Assembly: GCF_030149235.1 (NCBI RefSeq)
Contig: NZ_JASBRW010000041.1
Location: forward strand, 1-64,000
Length of the DNA stretch: 64,000 bases
From: Maricaulis sp.
GTDB taxonomy: Bacteria; Pseudomonadota; Alphaproteobacteria; Caulobacterales; Maricaulaceae
Direction: 5' to 3'
Part shown: positions 44,011 to 52,733 of the stretch, in pieces
How positions within the stretch are numbered: position 1 is the first letter of the stretch
Layout of the letters: the number at the start of each line of letters is the position of its first letter
Notes under the pieces: model-generated
Told to the model about the DNA's origin: nothing
Seen by the model: only the letters and a program-made list of their open reading frames with translations
Databases searched by the model: none
Position numbers and translations under genes: made by a program

Positions 44011-45456
44011 ATGAACTATATTGATGGAAACTGGGTCGAGGGCAGCGCCGAGGTCATGCGCTCGGACAACCCGGCAGACGGTAGCCTGATCTGGGAAGGC
44101 CGGGCCGCCGGTGCCGATCAGGTCGACCAGGCTTTCAAGGCGGCGCGCGCTGCTTTCCCGGCCTGGGGCCGCCGTGCCTATCCCGAACGCGTCGAGATCG
44201 TGCTGGCCTACAAGGCCTATCTGGACGCCCACAAGGATGAGCTCGCCGAGCTGATTGCCCGCGAAACCGGCAAGCCGCTGTGGGAAACGGCGGGCGAGGC
44301 CGGGGCGATGATCGGCAAGGTCGAGATCTCCCGCACTGCCTACCAGGAACGTACGGGCGAGCAATCGGCCGATACCGCGTTCGGCTATGCGGCCCTGGCG
44401 CACAAGCCGGTGGGTGTGATGTTCGTGCTCGGGCCGTATAACTTTCCGGGCCATTTGCCGAACGGGCACATCATCCCGGCGCTTCTGGCGGGCAATACGA
44501 TTGTGTTCAAACCGTCCGAGATCACCCCGGCGGTGGGCGAGTTCATGGTCAATGCCTTCGAGGCGGCCGGCGTGCCGGCCGGTGTAGTCAATCTCGTCCA
44601 TGGTGCACGGGATACCGGCGCAGCCGCGCTCGATCATGCCGAGCTCGATGGTGTGCTCTTCACCGGCTCCTGGCCGACCGGGAAATTCATTCATCAGAAA
44701 TTCGCCGGCCGCACCGGCGTCCAGCTGGCCCTGGAAATGGGTGGCAACAATCCACTCGTGGTCTGGGATGCCGCAGACGCCGAGGCCGCGGCCCGGATCG
44801 CCGTCAATTCCTCTTTCATCACCGCCGGCCAGCGCTGCTCCTGCGCGCGCCGCCTGATCGTGCCGCAGGGCGAGGCGGGAGATGCCGTGGTCAATCGCAT
44901 CGCCGAGATCGCGCGCGAGCTGAGCATTGGAAAATGGGATGCCGATCCGCAGCCCTTTATCGGCCCGCTGGTCTCCGAAAGTGCGGCGCAAGGCGTGCTG
45001 GCGGCGCAAGATGATCTTATCAAGCGCGGCGCTAAAATCGTCATCCCGGTTGAACAAAGTGATCTCGGCTCGGCCTTTCTCAAGCCGGGCGTGGTCGATG
45101 TCACTGGTGTCGAGGTGCCGGACGAGGAGGTCTTCGGGCCGCTGATCCAGGTTGTCCGCGTTGACAGTTTCGATGCGGCGATCGCCGAGGCCAATAATAC
45201 CGCCTATGGGCTGTCCGCGGGTCTCGTCAGCGATGATGAAAGCCTGTGGGAGCGGTTCTGGGTGGAAAGCCGAGCCGGTATCGTCAACTGGAACCGTCCG
45301 ACCTGCGGTGCCGCCTCCAATATGCCGTTTGGCGGTCCGGGGCAGTCCGGAAACCTGCGCCCCAGTGCCTATTATGCAGCCGATTATTGCGCCTACCCGG
45401 TAGCCACGCAGGCGGCACGAGAACCGGAGCGGATGAGCGTGCGGGGTCTGGACTAG
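44011..45456 (+). CDS. astD: Succinylglutamate-semialdehyde dehydrogenase
   Basis: A 481-residue aldehyde dehydrogenase of the AstD type that oxidises N-succinylglutamate 5-semialdehyde with NAD. Landmarks are GPYNFPGHLPNGHIIPALLAG, FTGSWPTG, the catalytic Glu in LALEMGGNNPL and Cys in TAGQRCSCARRL, and the C-terminal NWNRPTCGAASNMPFGGPGQSGN. astB and astC are not in the window; the operon ends here. Confidence 0.94.
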   Translation: MNYIDGNWVEGSAEVMRSDNPADGSLIWEGRAAGADQVDQAFKAARAAFPAWGRRAYPERVEIVLAYKAYLDAHKDELAELIARETGKPLWETAGEAGAMIGKVEISRTAYQERTGEQSADTAFGYAALAHKPVGVMFVLGPYNFPGHLPNGHIIPALLAGNTIVFKPSEITPAVGEFMVNAFEAAGVPAGVVNLVHGARDTGAAALDHAELDGVLFTGSWPTGKFIHQKFAGRTGVQLALEMGGNNPLVVWDAADAEAAARIAVNSSFITAGQRCSCARRLIVPQGEAGDAVVNRIAEIARELSIGKWDADPQPFIGPLVSESAAQGVLAAQDDLIKRGAKIVIPVEQSDLGSAFLKPGVVDVTGVEVPDEEVFGPLIQVVRVDSFDAAIAEANNTAYGLSAGLVSDDESLWERFWVESRAGIVNWNRPTCGAASNMPFGGPGQSGNLRPSAYYAADYCAYPVATQAAREPERMSVRGLD

Positions 45457-45666
45457 TCGGGTAGGGTTTTGGACGGCCGAATCACTAGGCGCAGCCATTG
45501 TAAATCTTGCGCCTAAGTGGCGCAGACTGTTTGTGAATGTTTTTATGCCTGCAACCGCCTGAAAGACTATCAATAGTCCCGGGCTAAACTGGCCCGTGCC
45601 ATTGCTGGTCTCTGGTCAGCTGGAAATTTGTGGTAGTTTCGCGCAGTTTTTTGTTGGGGGGCAATA

Positions 45667-46110
45667 GTGAGCGAGGGTCAACGCGTTCCGATCATCCTGG
45701 TGGATGATGACCCGGACGAACATTTCCTGTTCCGAGCCGACCTTGAGGATGCGGGTGTGGATTTTGACTTCCATGCCTTCACCAAGGCGGAGGAGGCGCT
45801 TGAGCATTTACGGGCTCAGGCAGGCCAGGCGGCGCTGGTGCTGACGGACCTCAGTCTGGCCGCTGATGGCGCCATGCAGCTTATTCGAGAAACCGCGGAC
45901 ATGCTCCCGGTTGGCGCCATCGGCGTCTATTCCGGCACCCGCAATCCCGAGGCCGAGCAGCGTTACCGCGATGCCGGCGCGCGTTTCTATATCGTCAAAC
46001 CGGTGACCCGGCAGAAGCTCGAGGAAGTCATCATTGAGGCGCCGGGCCTGCATGCAGAGCGCCGCGAAGATGGCAGCCTGCACATCGTCATCAAGCCGGC
46101 AGACCTCTAG
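45667..46110 (+). CDS. Single-domain response regulator
   Basis: A 147-residue receiver without an output domain, starting with GTG at 45667 (TTGGGGGGC upstream). The acidic cluster is DDD13-15, phospho-acceptor Asp61 (LVLTDLSLA), Thr/Ser position in GVYSGT, and Lys in YIVKPV. It resembles CheY-like shuttle receivers; no kinase is adjacent. A 210-bp upstream region contains an imperfect hairpin, CACTAGGCGCA with TGCGCCTAAGTG, near 45483-45519 that may end the ast transcript. Confidence 0.85.
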   Translation: MSEGQRVPIILVDDDPDEHFLFRADLEDAGVDFDFHAFTKAEEALEHLRAQAGQAALVLTDLSLAADGAMQLIRETADMLPVGAIGVYSGTRNPEAEQRYRDAGARFYIVKPVTRQKLEEVIIEAPGLHAERREDGSLHIVIKPADL

Positions 46111-46131
46111 GCTCAGCGCCTGGGTCCAGAC

Positions 46132-47013
46132 CTAGACCGCTTCGGCGTGGCCGGTGAGCCCGCCGCTCATGGCGTATTCCTGTGTACCGCGGGAATAGAC
46201 CTTGTCCCCTTCGACTATATCAGACGGCTTCAACTCGCCCAGGTCCGGCAGACGCTCATAGATCGGCGCGAAGTCGGCATAGGTCGCTTCCATCAGCTCG
46301 TCGAAACTGTCGATGACGAAATAGGTCTGCTGGAAATCATCATAACGGTAATCGGTCCGCATGATGCGCTCGAGATCGAAATGGACCCGGTTGGGTGAGC
46401 GGGCTTCCAGCGAGAAGATGGATTCCGATTTCGATGACACGATGCCTGCGCCATAGATGCGGCGGCCTTCCGGTGTGTTGATGAGGCCAAACTCCACAGT
46501 ATACCAGTACAGCCGCGCCATGTTCTGGATGGCGTCGAACTCCATCGAGCGCAGCCCGCCCTTGCCGTAGGCCTCCATATAGTCGGCAAACACCGGCTGG
46601 GTCAGCAGCGGCACGTGTCCGAAGACATCATGGAAAATGTCCGGCTCAGGCAGGTAGTCCAGCTTGTGCGGATCGCGGATGAAGCGGCCGGAGACAAACC
46701 GGCGATTGGCCAGGTGCTCGTAGAATTCCTTTTCCGGGATCAGGCCGGGAACGGTCACCACGGTCCAGCCGGTCAGCTTTTCCAGCTTCTCATTGACGCG
46801 GCGGAAATCGGGAATGCCGCCCTCATTGAGGTCGAGCAGTTCGAGACCCTTGAAATGCTCGGGAGCGGCACGCCCACTCAGCACGCCCATCTGGCGCTCA
46901 TACAGCTTGCTCCAGATTCCGTGTTCCTCGCGTGAATACAGATCCCACTTCTGGTCGATGGTAAAATCATCGGCCGGGGTCTGTTCGGTCACCACGGGAT
47001 CATTGACAGGCAT
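46132..47013 (-). CDS. phhA: Phenylalanine 4-monooxygenase
   Basis: A 293-residue monomeric phenylalanine hydroxylase converting Phe to Tyr with tetrahydropterin and iron. Iron ligands are in EPDIFHDVFGHVP (two His) and YWYTVEFG (Glu); TGWTVVTVPGLIP and FVSGRFIRDPHKLDYLPEPD are the usual lead-in. No regulatory ACT domain. A perfect palindrome lies 15 bp before the start codon, suggesting tight repression. Confidence 0.95.
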   Translation of the reverse strand: MPVNDPVVTEQTPADDFTIDQKWDLYSREEHGIWSKLYERQMGVLSGRAAPEHFKGLELLDLNEGGIPDFRRVNEKLEKLTGWTVVTVPGLIPEKEFYEHLANRRFVSGRFIRDPHKLDYLPEPDIFHDVFGHVPLLTQPVFADYMEAYGKGGLRSMEFDAIQNMARLYWYTVEFGLINTPEGRRIYGAGIVSSKSESIFSLEARSPNRVHFDLERIMRTDYRYDDFQQTYFVIDSFDELMEATYADFAPIYERLPDLGELKPSDIVEGDKVYSRGTQEYAMSGGLTGHAEAV

Positions 47014-47027
47014 GGCTTGCTCCAGGG

Positions 47028-47051
47028 AACTAGTTTCATTTGAAACTAGTT
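47028..47051. promoter_or_regulatory. Palindromic operator in front of phhA
   Basis: The arms AACTAGTTTCA (47028-47038) and TGAAACTAGTT (47041-47051) are exact reverse complements with TT between them. The site lies 15-38 bp upstream of the phhA ATG, where a bound repressor would block initiation. The shape suits a MarR/TetR-type dimer; which one is unknown, since no regulator gene is adjacent. Confidence 0.68.
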
Positions 47052-47114
47052 ATAGCTCGGCCACCCCATCCGGCCAATGGTCAAAAGTGCGCAGCGCAGG
47101 CCTTCACGCAGGGC

Positions 47115-49226
47115 CTAGTCCGGCCCGTCGCCATTATCATCATCGGAAGAGCGGCTGCCGAACAGGCCGCGCAAGAGTTGCTCCGCCGGGTCGACCTCTT
47201 GCGGTTCGCTATTGCCGTCATCGGAGGCCGGCTCTTCATCCCGCTGGCCCAGGCCGATGGCGTCGAGCAGGCCCTGGCGCAACGCGTCCTCCGGGCTTTG
47301 TGCACCGCCATCACCGCCCAGCGCATTGCTCAAGGCACCGCCCAGGAGGGCGCGGCCGACCGCATCGGTATCCACACCGACGGAGACGTCATTGAAACCG
47401 CCGCGGATGCGGACCGGAATTTCCACCCCTTGAAGATCAGACGCGCCGCCCTGGCCCTCGATCGAGGCGACCAACCGCGGGCGCATGCGCAGGTCGAGGT
47501 TTTGCTCGCCCATATTGACCCAGCCATTGCCGCCCACCCGCAGCAGGGGGCTGAGCATGGACAGATCGTCGGTCGTGGCGCGGCCACCGGTCAGGGTGAA
47601 AGAGCCGTTGAGCGAGGAGAAATCGGTTTGCGCCTGGTCCCCGGTCTCGGCCTGGCTCTCATCCTCGCTGCTGGTTTCCGCTTCGCCGGCCGGGGCCGCG
47701 TTGAAGAAGCTGTTCACATTGCGGATCGTCTCGGCCAGGTTGATGCCGATAATGGCGCCGTCGCGGAAGGCGAACTGACCATTGCCCGAGAGCGAGCGCA
47801 TGATCGCCGCTTGGCTGTTACCCGACGCGCGCAGATCGACATTCATGCCGCCGTGACCGGCAAGCCGGTCAAAACCCGCTGCTGCTGTCAGGAAGGGGCC
47901 AGCATCAAGCCCGTCAAGATTGGCAGTGACGCGGAAAGAGGGGCGATTAGTGCGATTATTGGCCACAACACGAACCGCACCACTTCCGTCATAAAGGCCG
48001 AAACGGCGCAGACGTGCATCCAGGCGGCTGTTTTCGATCGCCACATCCAGATCAACATCGGAGATGTCGACTTCACCATATTCGAACAGGCCGACGGAAA
48101 GATCGAGATCGGCATCGATTACACCCAGGCCGGACAGGTCGATGGGGGCTTCGCTCCACGGCGGAATGCCAGCGCCTTCACCATTGCCGGAGCCACCGGT
48201 GGACTGTTCGGGGAGATAGGGGGTGATATCGAGTGCCGGGACCGTCAATGCGCCTGTGACGCGCGGGCGCGGGCCGCTGAGGGCAATGTCGAGATCGCCA
48301 TTCCCTGTAATCTCGTCGAGGCGGACCTGGGCGCCGTTTAGCTCGATCCGCTCAGCGCTGGCGACCAGATTGCCGGAGGCTTCGACCCGTTGCAGCTGAT
48401 CGCCCGGCGGCAGTTCGCTGCCGGCAAAGGTGGCCAGGCTGCGCAGTGACGGGATTGTGGTGTCGATCGTGCCGGCCAGCACGAAATCAGGGCCTTCGCG
48501 AACCAAGCCATCAAAACTTGCCCGCATGATATCTCCGCCGAGACGGAGCGAGATCGGGGTTTCAGCGCCTTCGAACAGGCCGCGCACCGAGCCCAGCTCG
48601 GCATTGAAGGTCAATTGCTCGCCATCGGCGTTCAAGGCGCCGGTCAGACCGGCCGGCTCGTCCAGAGATGGCAGGGCAAGGCGGGCATTGAGGCCGCGGA
48701 TCTCGCGGGTCTGGCCATTGCCGGAATAGATCAGCGTGGCGTTTTCCACCCGGACATCGCCAAAGGAGGCGTCAAAGGGCAGCGCGCCCGGGCGGCGCTC
48801 AAAACCCGGTCCGGCGGCCGGCTGGGCGGCCGGGGCGGTGTCGCTGCGGAAGGTCCAGTTATTCCCTCGCGCATTGCTCGAAAGCCGGATCACCGGATCC
48901 ACGAGGACGAATTCCTCGACCTCCACCGAGCGCGAGAAGAGCGGGATCAGGCGGATGCCGACCCGCAGTTCCGACATCTGCGCCATCGGATCGCCGCCAA
49001 AGCCCTCTGCATTCGCGATGCTTACATCACCGGCCCGGATCTCGACCCGCGGTAGTAGTGACAGGCGCATATCCCCGGCCAGCACGACATCACGGCCCAG
49101 CGCTGTGGACGCTTCGCTGGCGACGCGCTCGCGATAAGCCTCGGCGGGAATCAGCATCGGCACAGCGATCGCCAGGCCAACCAGCAAGACAATGAGGATC
49201 AGAAGAAAGCGTAAAAGGCGGGGCAT
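47115..49226 (-). CDS. AsmA-family envelope protein
   Basis: A 703-residue AsmA-like protein. A short cytoplasmic start and one membrane helix (RLLRFLLILIVLLVGLAIAV) are followed by the AsmA domain (IPAEAYRERVASEASTALGRDVVLAGDMRLSLLP...) and repeated beta-rich segments ending in a second AsmA_2-type domain. The family forms periplasmic bridges for lipid transport to the outer membrane. The C-terminus is a long acidic tail. GAGGAG is placed before the ATG at 49226; a longer frame begins at 49325. Confidence 0.88.
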   Translation of the reverse strand: MPRLLRFLLILIVLLVGLAIAVPMLIPAEAYRERVASEASTALGRDVVLAGDMRLSLLPRVEIRAGDVSIANAEGFGGDPMAQMSELRVGIRLIPLFSRSVEVEEFVLVDPVIRLSSNARGNNWTFRSDTAPAAQPAAGPGFERRPGALPFDASFGDVRVENATLIYSGNGQTREIRGLNARLALPSLDEPAGLTGALNADGEQLTFNAELGSVRGLFEGAETPISLRLGGDIMRASFDGLVREGPDFVLAGTIDTTIPSLRSLATFAGSELPPGDQLQRVEASGNLVASAERIELNGAQVRLDEITGNGDLDIALSGPRPRVTGALTVPALDITPYLPEQSTGGSGNGEGAGIPPWSEAPIDLSGLGVIDADLDLSVGLFEYGEVDISDVDLDVAIENSRLDARLRRFGLYDGSGAVRVVANNRTNRPSFRVTANLDGLDAGPFLTAAAGFDRLAGHGGMNVDLRASGNSQAAIMRSLSGNGQFAFRDGAIIGINLAETIRNVNSFFNAAPAGEAETSSEDESQAETGDQAQTDFSSLNGSFTLTGGRATTDDLSMLSPLLRVGGNGWVNMGEQNLDLRMRPRLVASIEGQGGASDLQGVEIPVRIRGGFNDVSVGVDTDAVGRALLGGALSNALGGDGGAQSPEDALRQGLLDAIGLGQRDEEPASDDGNSEPQEVDPAEQLLRGLFGSRSSDDDNGDGPD

Positions 49227-49357
49227 GGTGCGGCGTGCTCCTCGGGCGGGACTGTTCCGTGTTAGCCGCCCGTCGTGACCATTTCTGGGCGAGACAGGCA
49301 GAAACTGCTGCGCTATTCTATACATAGACAGACCATCAGTCGAAGGGGGAAGAAGGC

Positions 49358-50155
49358 ATGTCGTCGAACGAGTTGAAAAATCTGATGCAGCGTCGCGAGG
49401 TCATCATGGGCCTGGCTGCGGGTTCCATCGTGCCCATGCTGGGGGGCTGCGCCGACAATGCAGCGCTGGGCCGGTCCCAACTGATGCTGGTCTCGGACGG
49501 GCAACTGGCCCAGCTCTCAGACCAAGCCTGGCGCGACAGCCTGCAGCGTGAACGGGTGTTGCGGGATCCGAGCTATCAGCGCCGCCTGAACCGGGTCGGC
49601 CAGCGCGTCGTCGATGCCTCCGGCCAGACTGACAAGGACTGGGAATTCGTTGTCTTCGACAGTGACACCATCAATGCCTGGGTCCTGCCCAACGGCAAGG
49701 TCGGCTTCTACAAGGGCATTCTCGACATCATGGAGAGTGATGACCAGATCGCCACCGTGATGGGGCATGAAGTCGGTCATGTCGCGGGTCGCCACTCTGC
49801 CGAGCGTGCCAGCCAGCAAATCGCGGCCCAGATGGGCGTCTCTCTGATTACCTCTGCGCTGGGCTCGAACCAGCAGACCGCGGCCTATAATGACGATATC
49901 GGCGCGGCGCTTGGCATGGGTGTGACGCTCGGCGTTATTCTGCCCTATAGCCGTCAGCACGAATACGAGGCTGACCGCCTCGGCGTCGATTACATGGTGC
50001 AGGGCAATTACAATCCGCGCCAGGCGATCGATTTCTGGCAGAACATGTCCGACCTGCACCAGGGCGGCCGTCTCGAATTCATGTCGACCCACCCGTCAGA
50101 CGATAACCGCATCGCCGCGATGCGTTCGCACATGACGGCGCGAGGGTATGTGTAG
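49358..50155 (+). CDS. M48-family periplasmic metallopeptidase lipoprotein
   Basis: A 265-residue M48 protease of the YggG/LoiP/BepA type. Lipobox LGGC near residue 31; the N-terminus also carries a twin-Arg (QRREVIMGLAAG), so Tat export is possible. The zinc motif is GHEVGHVAGRH (HExxH) with the third ligand Glu in HEYEADRLG. It likely degrades misfolded outer-membrane proteins. Alone before tRNA-His. Confidence 0.9.
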   Translation: MSSNELKNLMQRREVIMGLAAGSIVPMLGGCADNAALGRSQLMLVSDGQLAQLSDQAWRDSLQRERVLRDPSYQRRLNRVGQRVVDASGQTDKDWEFVVFDSDTINAWVLPNGKVGFYKGILDIMESDDQIATVMGHEVGHVAGRHSAERASQQIAAQMGVSLITSALGSNQQTAAYNDDIGAALGMGVTLGVILPYSRQHEYEADRLGVDYMVQGNYNPRQAIDFWQNMSDLHQGGRLEFMSTHPSDDNRIAAMRSHMTARGYV

Positions 50156-50276
50156 GGCAGGTTCTGCCAGCGTGTAATCGCGCCTGAAAAAGCCCTGTTC
50201 CGATGCTTGCCTAATCAGGGCGCGGGCGCTAATTTCCCGCGCCTTGACGCAGGTCGTGTGCCACCTGCTCACGCGT

Positions 50277-50353
50277 GCCGCCTTAGCTCAGTTGGTTAGA
50301 GCGCTAGATTGTGGATCTAGAGGTCCCCCGTTCGAACCGGGGAGGCGGTACCA
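50277..50353 (+). tRNA. tRNA-His (GUG), lacking G-1
   Basis: A 77-nt cloverleaf: acceptor GCCGCCT (50277-50283) pairs with AGGCGGT (50343-50349) including one G-U end pair; the anticodon loop TTGTGGA gives GUG; T-arm CCCCG/CGGGG with TTCGAAC. The base at -1 is T and the discriminator is A, not the almost universal G-1 with C73. CCA is encoded. Confidence 0.94.
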
Positions 50354-50380
50354 TTTTTCTCCTACGACACCATCACGACG

Positions 50381-50800
50381 TTATACCGGCTGAGACACCC
50401 GGTCGTTGGCAGGCCGGGTATCCTTTTTATTGGTGGCGGGATCGGTATCGGCCTGGCCTGCGGCGACCCCGGCGGCCAGGGTCTGGATAAGAAAGATCAG
50501 CGCCGCCATTTCCAGGCTTTCCTCCAGGGTCGCGAACAGGTCCCGCGTAGGGTGTGTGATCCCGAGATGGTGCGGATCGATGTGGGCGAGGTATTCGCCG
50601 GCGATCAGTTCGATCCCGACGGCGCCGCTGACGAAGGCCGCACCAGCGAGGACCAGCCGCAGCGCCAGGGCACGCGCCAGGCAGAAAAACCAGCGCCGGA
50701 GAATCACGCCCAGCGCGACCACTCCGAGTACATAGGGGATAGGCGAGGCGGCGTAGGGCAGGACATCCGAGCCGAGATAATAGCGCAGAGCCGAGTTCGA
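50381..50800 (-). pseudogene. Membrane protein gene lacking its 5' end
   Basis: The reverse frame from about 50800 down to 50381 encodes hydrophobic segments (YVLGVVALGVILRRWFFCLARALALRLVLAGAAFVSG and LEMAALIFLIQTLAAGVAA) but has no true start: it runs back without a Met into the neighbouring pseudogene and meets a stop near 50809. GTG at 50722 could start a 113-residue remnant with two membrane helices. Family unknown. Confidence 0.55.
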
Positions 50801-51248
50801 CCTGACCTATATCATTACCGATCTCTCTCTCGCATATGGCCCGGTGACCTTCACGGCCGGTTGGCGTGTCCTAAAGGGTGACGACAGCAAACGCATTCTC
50901 AACCCGCTCGGGGCCAATCATTCCGTGCTGGGCTATGCCGATGTCTTCACGGGTGGTGGTCTCCAGGGGAGCGTTGATGGTCTCGAGGACGCTAACCTTG
51001 CTGTCTACTAATTCGTTGAGCCGGAGCTTGGCTTTTTCGAGCAGGTCGAGTTTGGGCTGTGCCGGCACGAGCTTTCCGCTCCGCGTACGGGCCGTGACCT
51101 GGGCAGCGAATGGGGTGCCTGGGTGTCGTTCGACCCGCACGGCAATATCGCGCTGCGCTTTGATTCTTTTGACTTCGAGGGAACCAATGACCCGGTGTAG
51201 CCGGGAGACCAGTCAAAAATCTGGATCGCTCTGACCTATCGCCATTGA
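50790..51248 (+). pseudogene. Decayed outer-membrane porin-like C-terminus
   Basis: The frame beginning EFDLTYIITDLSLAYGPVTF encodes alternating beta-strands (HSVLGYADVFTGGGLQGS, GSEWGAWVSFDPHGNIALRF) and ends KIWIALTYRH before TGA at 51246-51248, as outer-membrane porins of the alginate-export type do. It contains in-frame stops TAA at 51009-51011 and TAG at 51198-51200 and lacks all of the N-terminal part. Its 5' border abuts the headless membrane gene on the other strand. Confidence 0.65.
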
Positions 51249-51273
51249 TGCCGGGCCAAGCAGTCGAAAAAGC

Positions 51274-51690
51274 TCAGCGCGATCCGGCTTCCGCGTCTTC
51301 GGCGGCGTCCGCGGCAGCGCGTTGTTCGATCAGGATGCGGGCTGCTTCCTCGCTGTCCACCTCTTCAATACTGCGGATATAGCAGCGTCCCTCGCGGGTG
51401 GTAATGTATTCAAATTGCGGGCTGTAAATCGTCTGGGTGCGCCCGAAACTGGTCCGGATATGGACGCCCGCGCGCAAACCGAAGCACTGGCGCTGCATCG
51501 TCACCAGATAACGGCGAGATACACCGCCGCGCAGAAGCAGATGCTCGTTATCCATCACGGTGTAGCCATTGATATGGACGAGGCGGACACGCTCATTGCG
51601 CCGTTCCTCCTCGCCCTCATCCGCGGTCGCGGGCAGGGCCATCAGGCAGGCGGCAATGGCGGCGGTCGTGATACTTGCGGCGATCTTCAT
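51274..51690 (-). CDS. DUF6491-like exported protein
   Basis: A 138-residue protein with signal peptide (MKIAASITTAAIAACLMALPATA). The mature part INGYTVMDNEHLLLRGG, RRYLVTMQRQCFGLR and the late GRCYIRSIEEVDSEE match my memory of the DUF6491 family of alphaproteobacteria, with two conserved Cys that may form a disulfide. Function unknown. GGAGAG precedes the ATG at 51690; an upstream ATG at 51732 is less likely. Confidence 0.65.
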   Translation of the reverse strand: MKIAASITTAAIAACLMALPATADEGEEERRNERVRLVHINGYTVMDNEHLLLRGGVSRRYLVTMQRQCFGLRAGVHIRTSFGRTQTIYSPQFEYITTREGRCYIRSIEEVDSEEAARILIEQRAAADAAEDAEAGSR

Positions 51691-51827
51691 GGCATCTCTC
51701 CACAGATTCATCCCTCGGTTGAACCCTAGCACGACGACCCGGGAGAACCAAGGCGTTAACGAGCGGTTAGGAGCGGCGCAGCGAGGCTTGGGCTCGATTC
51801 GTTTTCAAGCCTTGCAGGAGCCGCGCT

Positions 51828-52652
51828 GTGGTGAGCCGCGTCGAAATGAATATCCCCGAGGCCACAGCCGGGCTTTTGCGCCAGACGGCCAGCGAGACCG
51901 GGGTCGATTTTGGCTATTTGGCTCGGACAGCAGCGCGCGAGAGCAATTTCGATGCGCGGGCCGAGGCGCGGACATCCAGTGCTGCCGGTATGTTCCAGTT
52001 CATCGAACAGACCTGGCTGGGCACGTTGCAGCGCCATGGCGCCAAGCATGGCTATGCCGCTGCCGCGGCCGCGATCGATCGCGGCGCCGATGGCCGCTTC
52101 ACCATTTCCGATCCGGCCCGGCAACAGGAAATCCTCGATCTGCGGTTTGACCCGGCTGCCTCGGCGCGCATGGCCGCCGAACTGGCCGGAGAGAATGCGC
52201 AGGTCATCGAAAGCCGACTCGGACGCCCGGCCAGCGGAGGCGAGCTGTACGCCGCCCATTTCCTGGGAGCCAATGGAGCCGCCGGGTTGATCGCTGCGGC
52301 CGAGCGTACGCCGCAGCGCCGTGCTGATGAATTATTCCCGCAGGCTGCCGCTGCCAATCGCCCGATTTTCTATGATGGTGCCCGCCCGCGCGGCGTCGCC
52401 GAGGTGCTGGCCTCTCTCACTGGCGAGGCCAATGGCTCCGCAGCGGTTATGGCGCCGGTCCCTGTCAATCCGGTCCCTGTCAATCCGGTCCCGATCCAGA
52501 TTGCCGCCGCACCAGGTGCGACGGCGTCCCGTTCAACTGGTCCGGTGGCACCGGGTATGACGCGTTTTCACGGCGGCGAACTGTCACCGGCGGTCGTGGA
52601 AATCCTGGCCGAGCTGGATGCGCCGGAGCGTGGGGACCGGGAAAAGGCTTAA
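51828..52652 (+). CDS. Lytic transglycosylase (SLT-type) protein
   Basis: A 274-residue protein with a GTG start (GGAG seven bases before). Residues 10-170 form an SLT lysozyme-like domain: catalytic Glu in AARESNFDARAEA, SAAGMFQFIEQTWLGTL and YAAHFLGANGA, as seen in transglycosylases linked to flagella or stalk assembly. No obvious signal peptide, so export would need another route. A short Pro-Val-rich linker at 209-222, made by two 15-bp DNA repeats (52455-52484), precedes the C-terminus. TTAA-N7-TTAG at 51756-51770 resembles a CtrA site. Confidence 0.8.
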   Translation: MVSRVEMNIPEATAGLLRQTASETGVDFGYLARTAARESNFDARAEARTSSAAGMFQFIEQTWLGTLQRHGAKHGYAAAAAAIDRGADGRFTISDPARQQEILDLRFDPAASARMAAELAGENAQVIESRLGRPASGGELYAAHFLGANGAAGLIAAAERTPQRRADELFPQAAAANRPIFYDGARPRGVAEVLASLTGEANGSAAVMAPVPVNPVPVNPVPIQIAAAPGATASRSTGPVAPGMTRFHGGELSPAVVEILAELDAPERGDREKA

Positions 52653-52733
52653 CCGGACGCGGTCAGCGAAAGACTTCATTAAGCATACCGGCTCATCCTG
52701 CTCGCTCAGACCCATTTATCCGGCGAGCAAGCG

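Noticed and set aside
51756-51770. CtrA binding site (TTAA-N7-TTAG)
   Set aside because: One base off the consensus, and single such matches are expected by chance; kept only as a remark.
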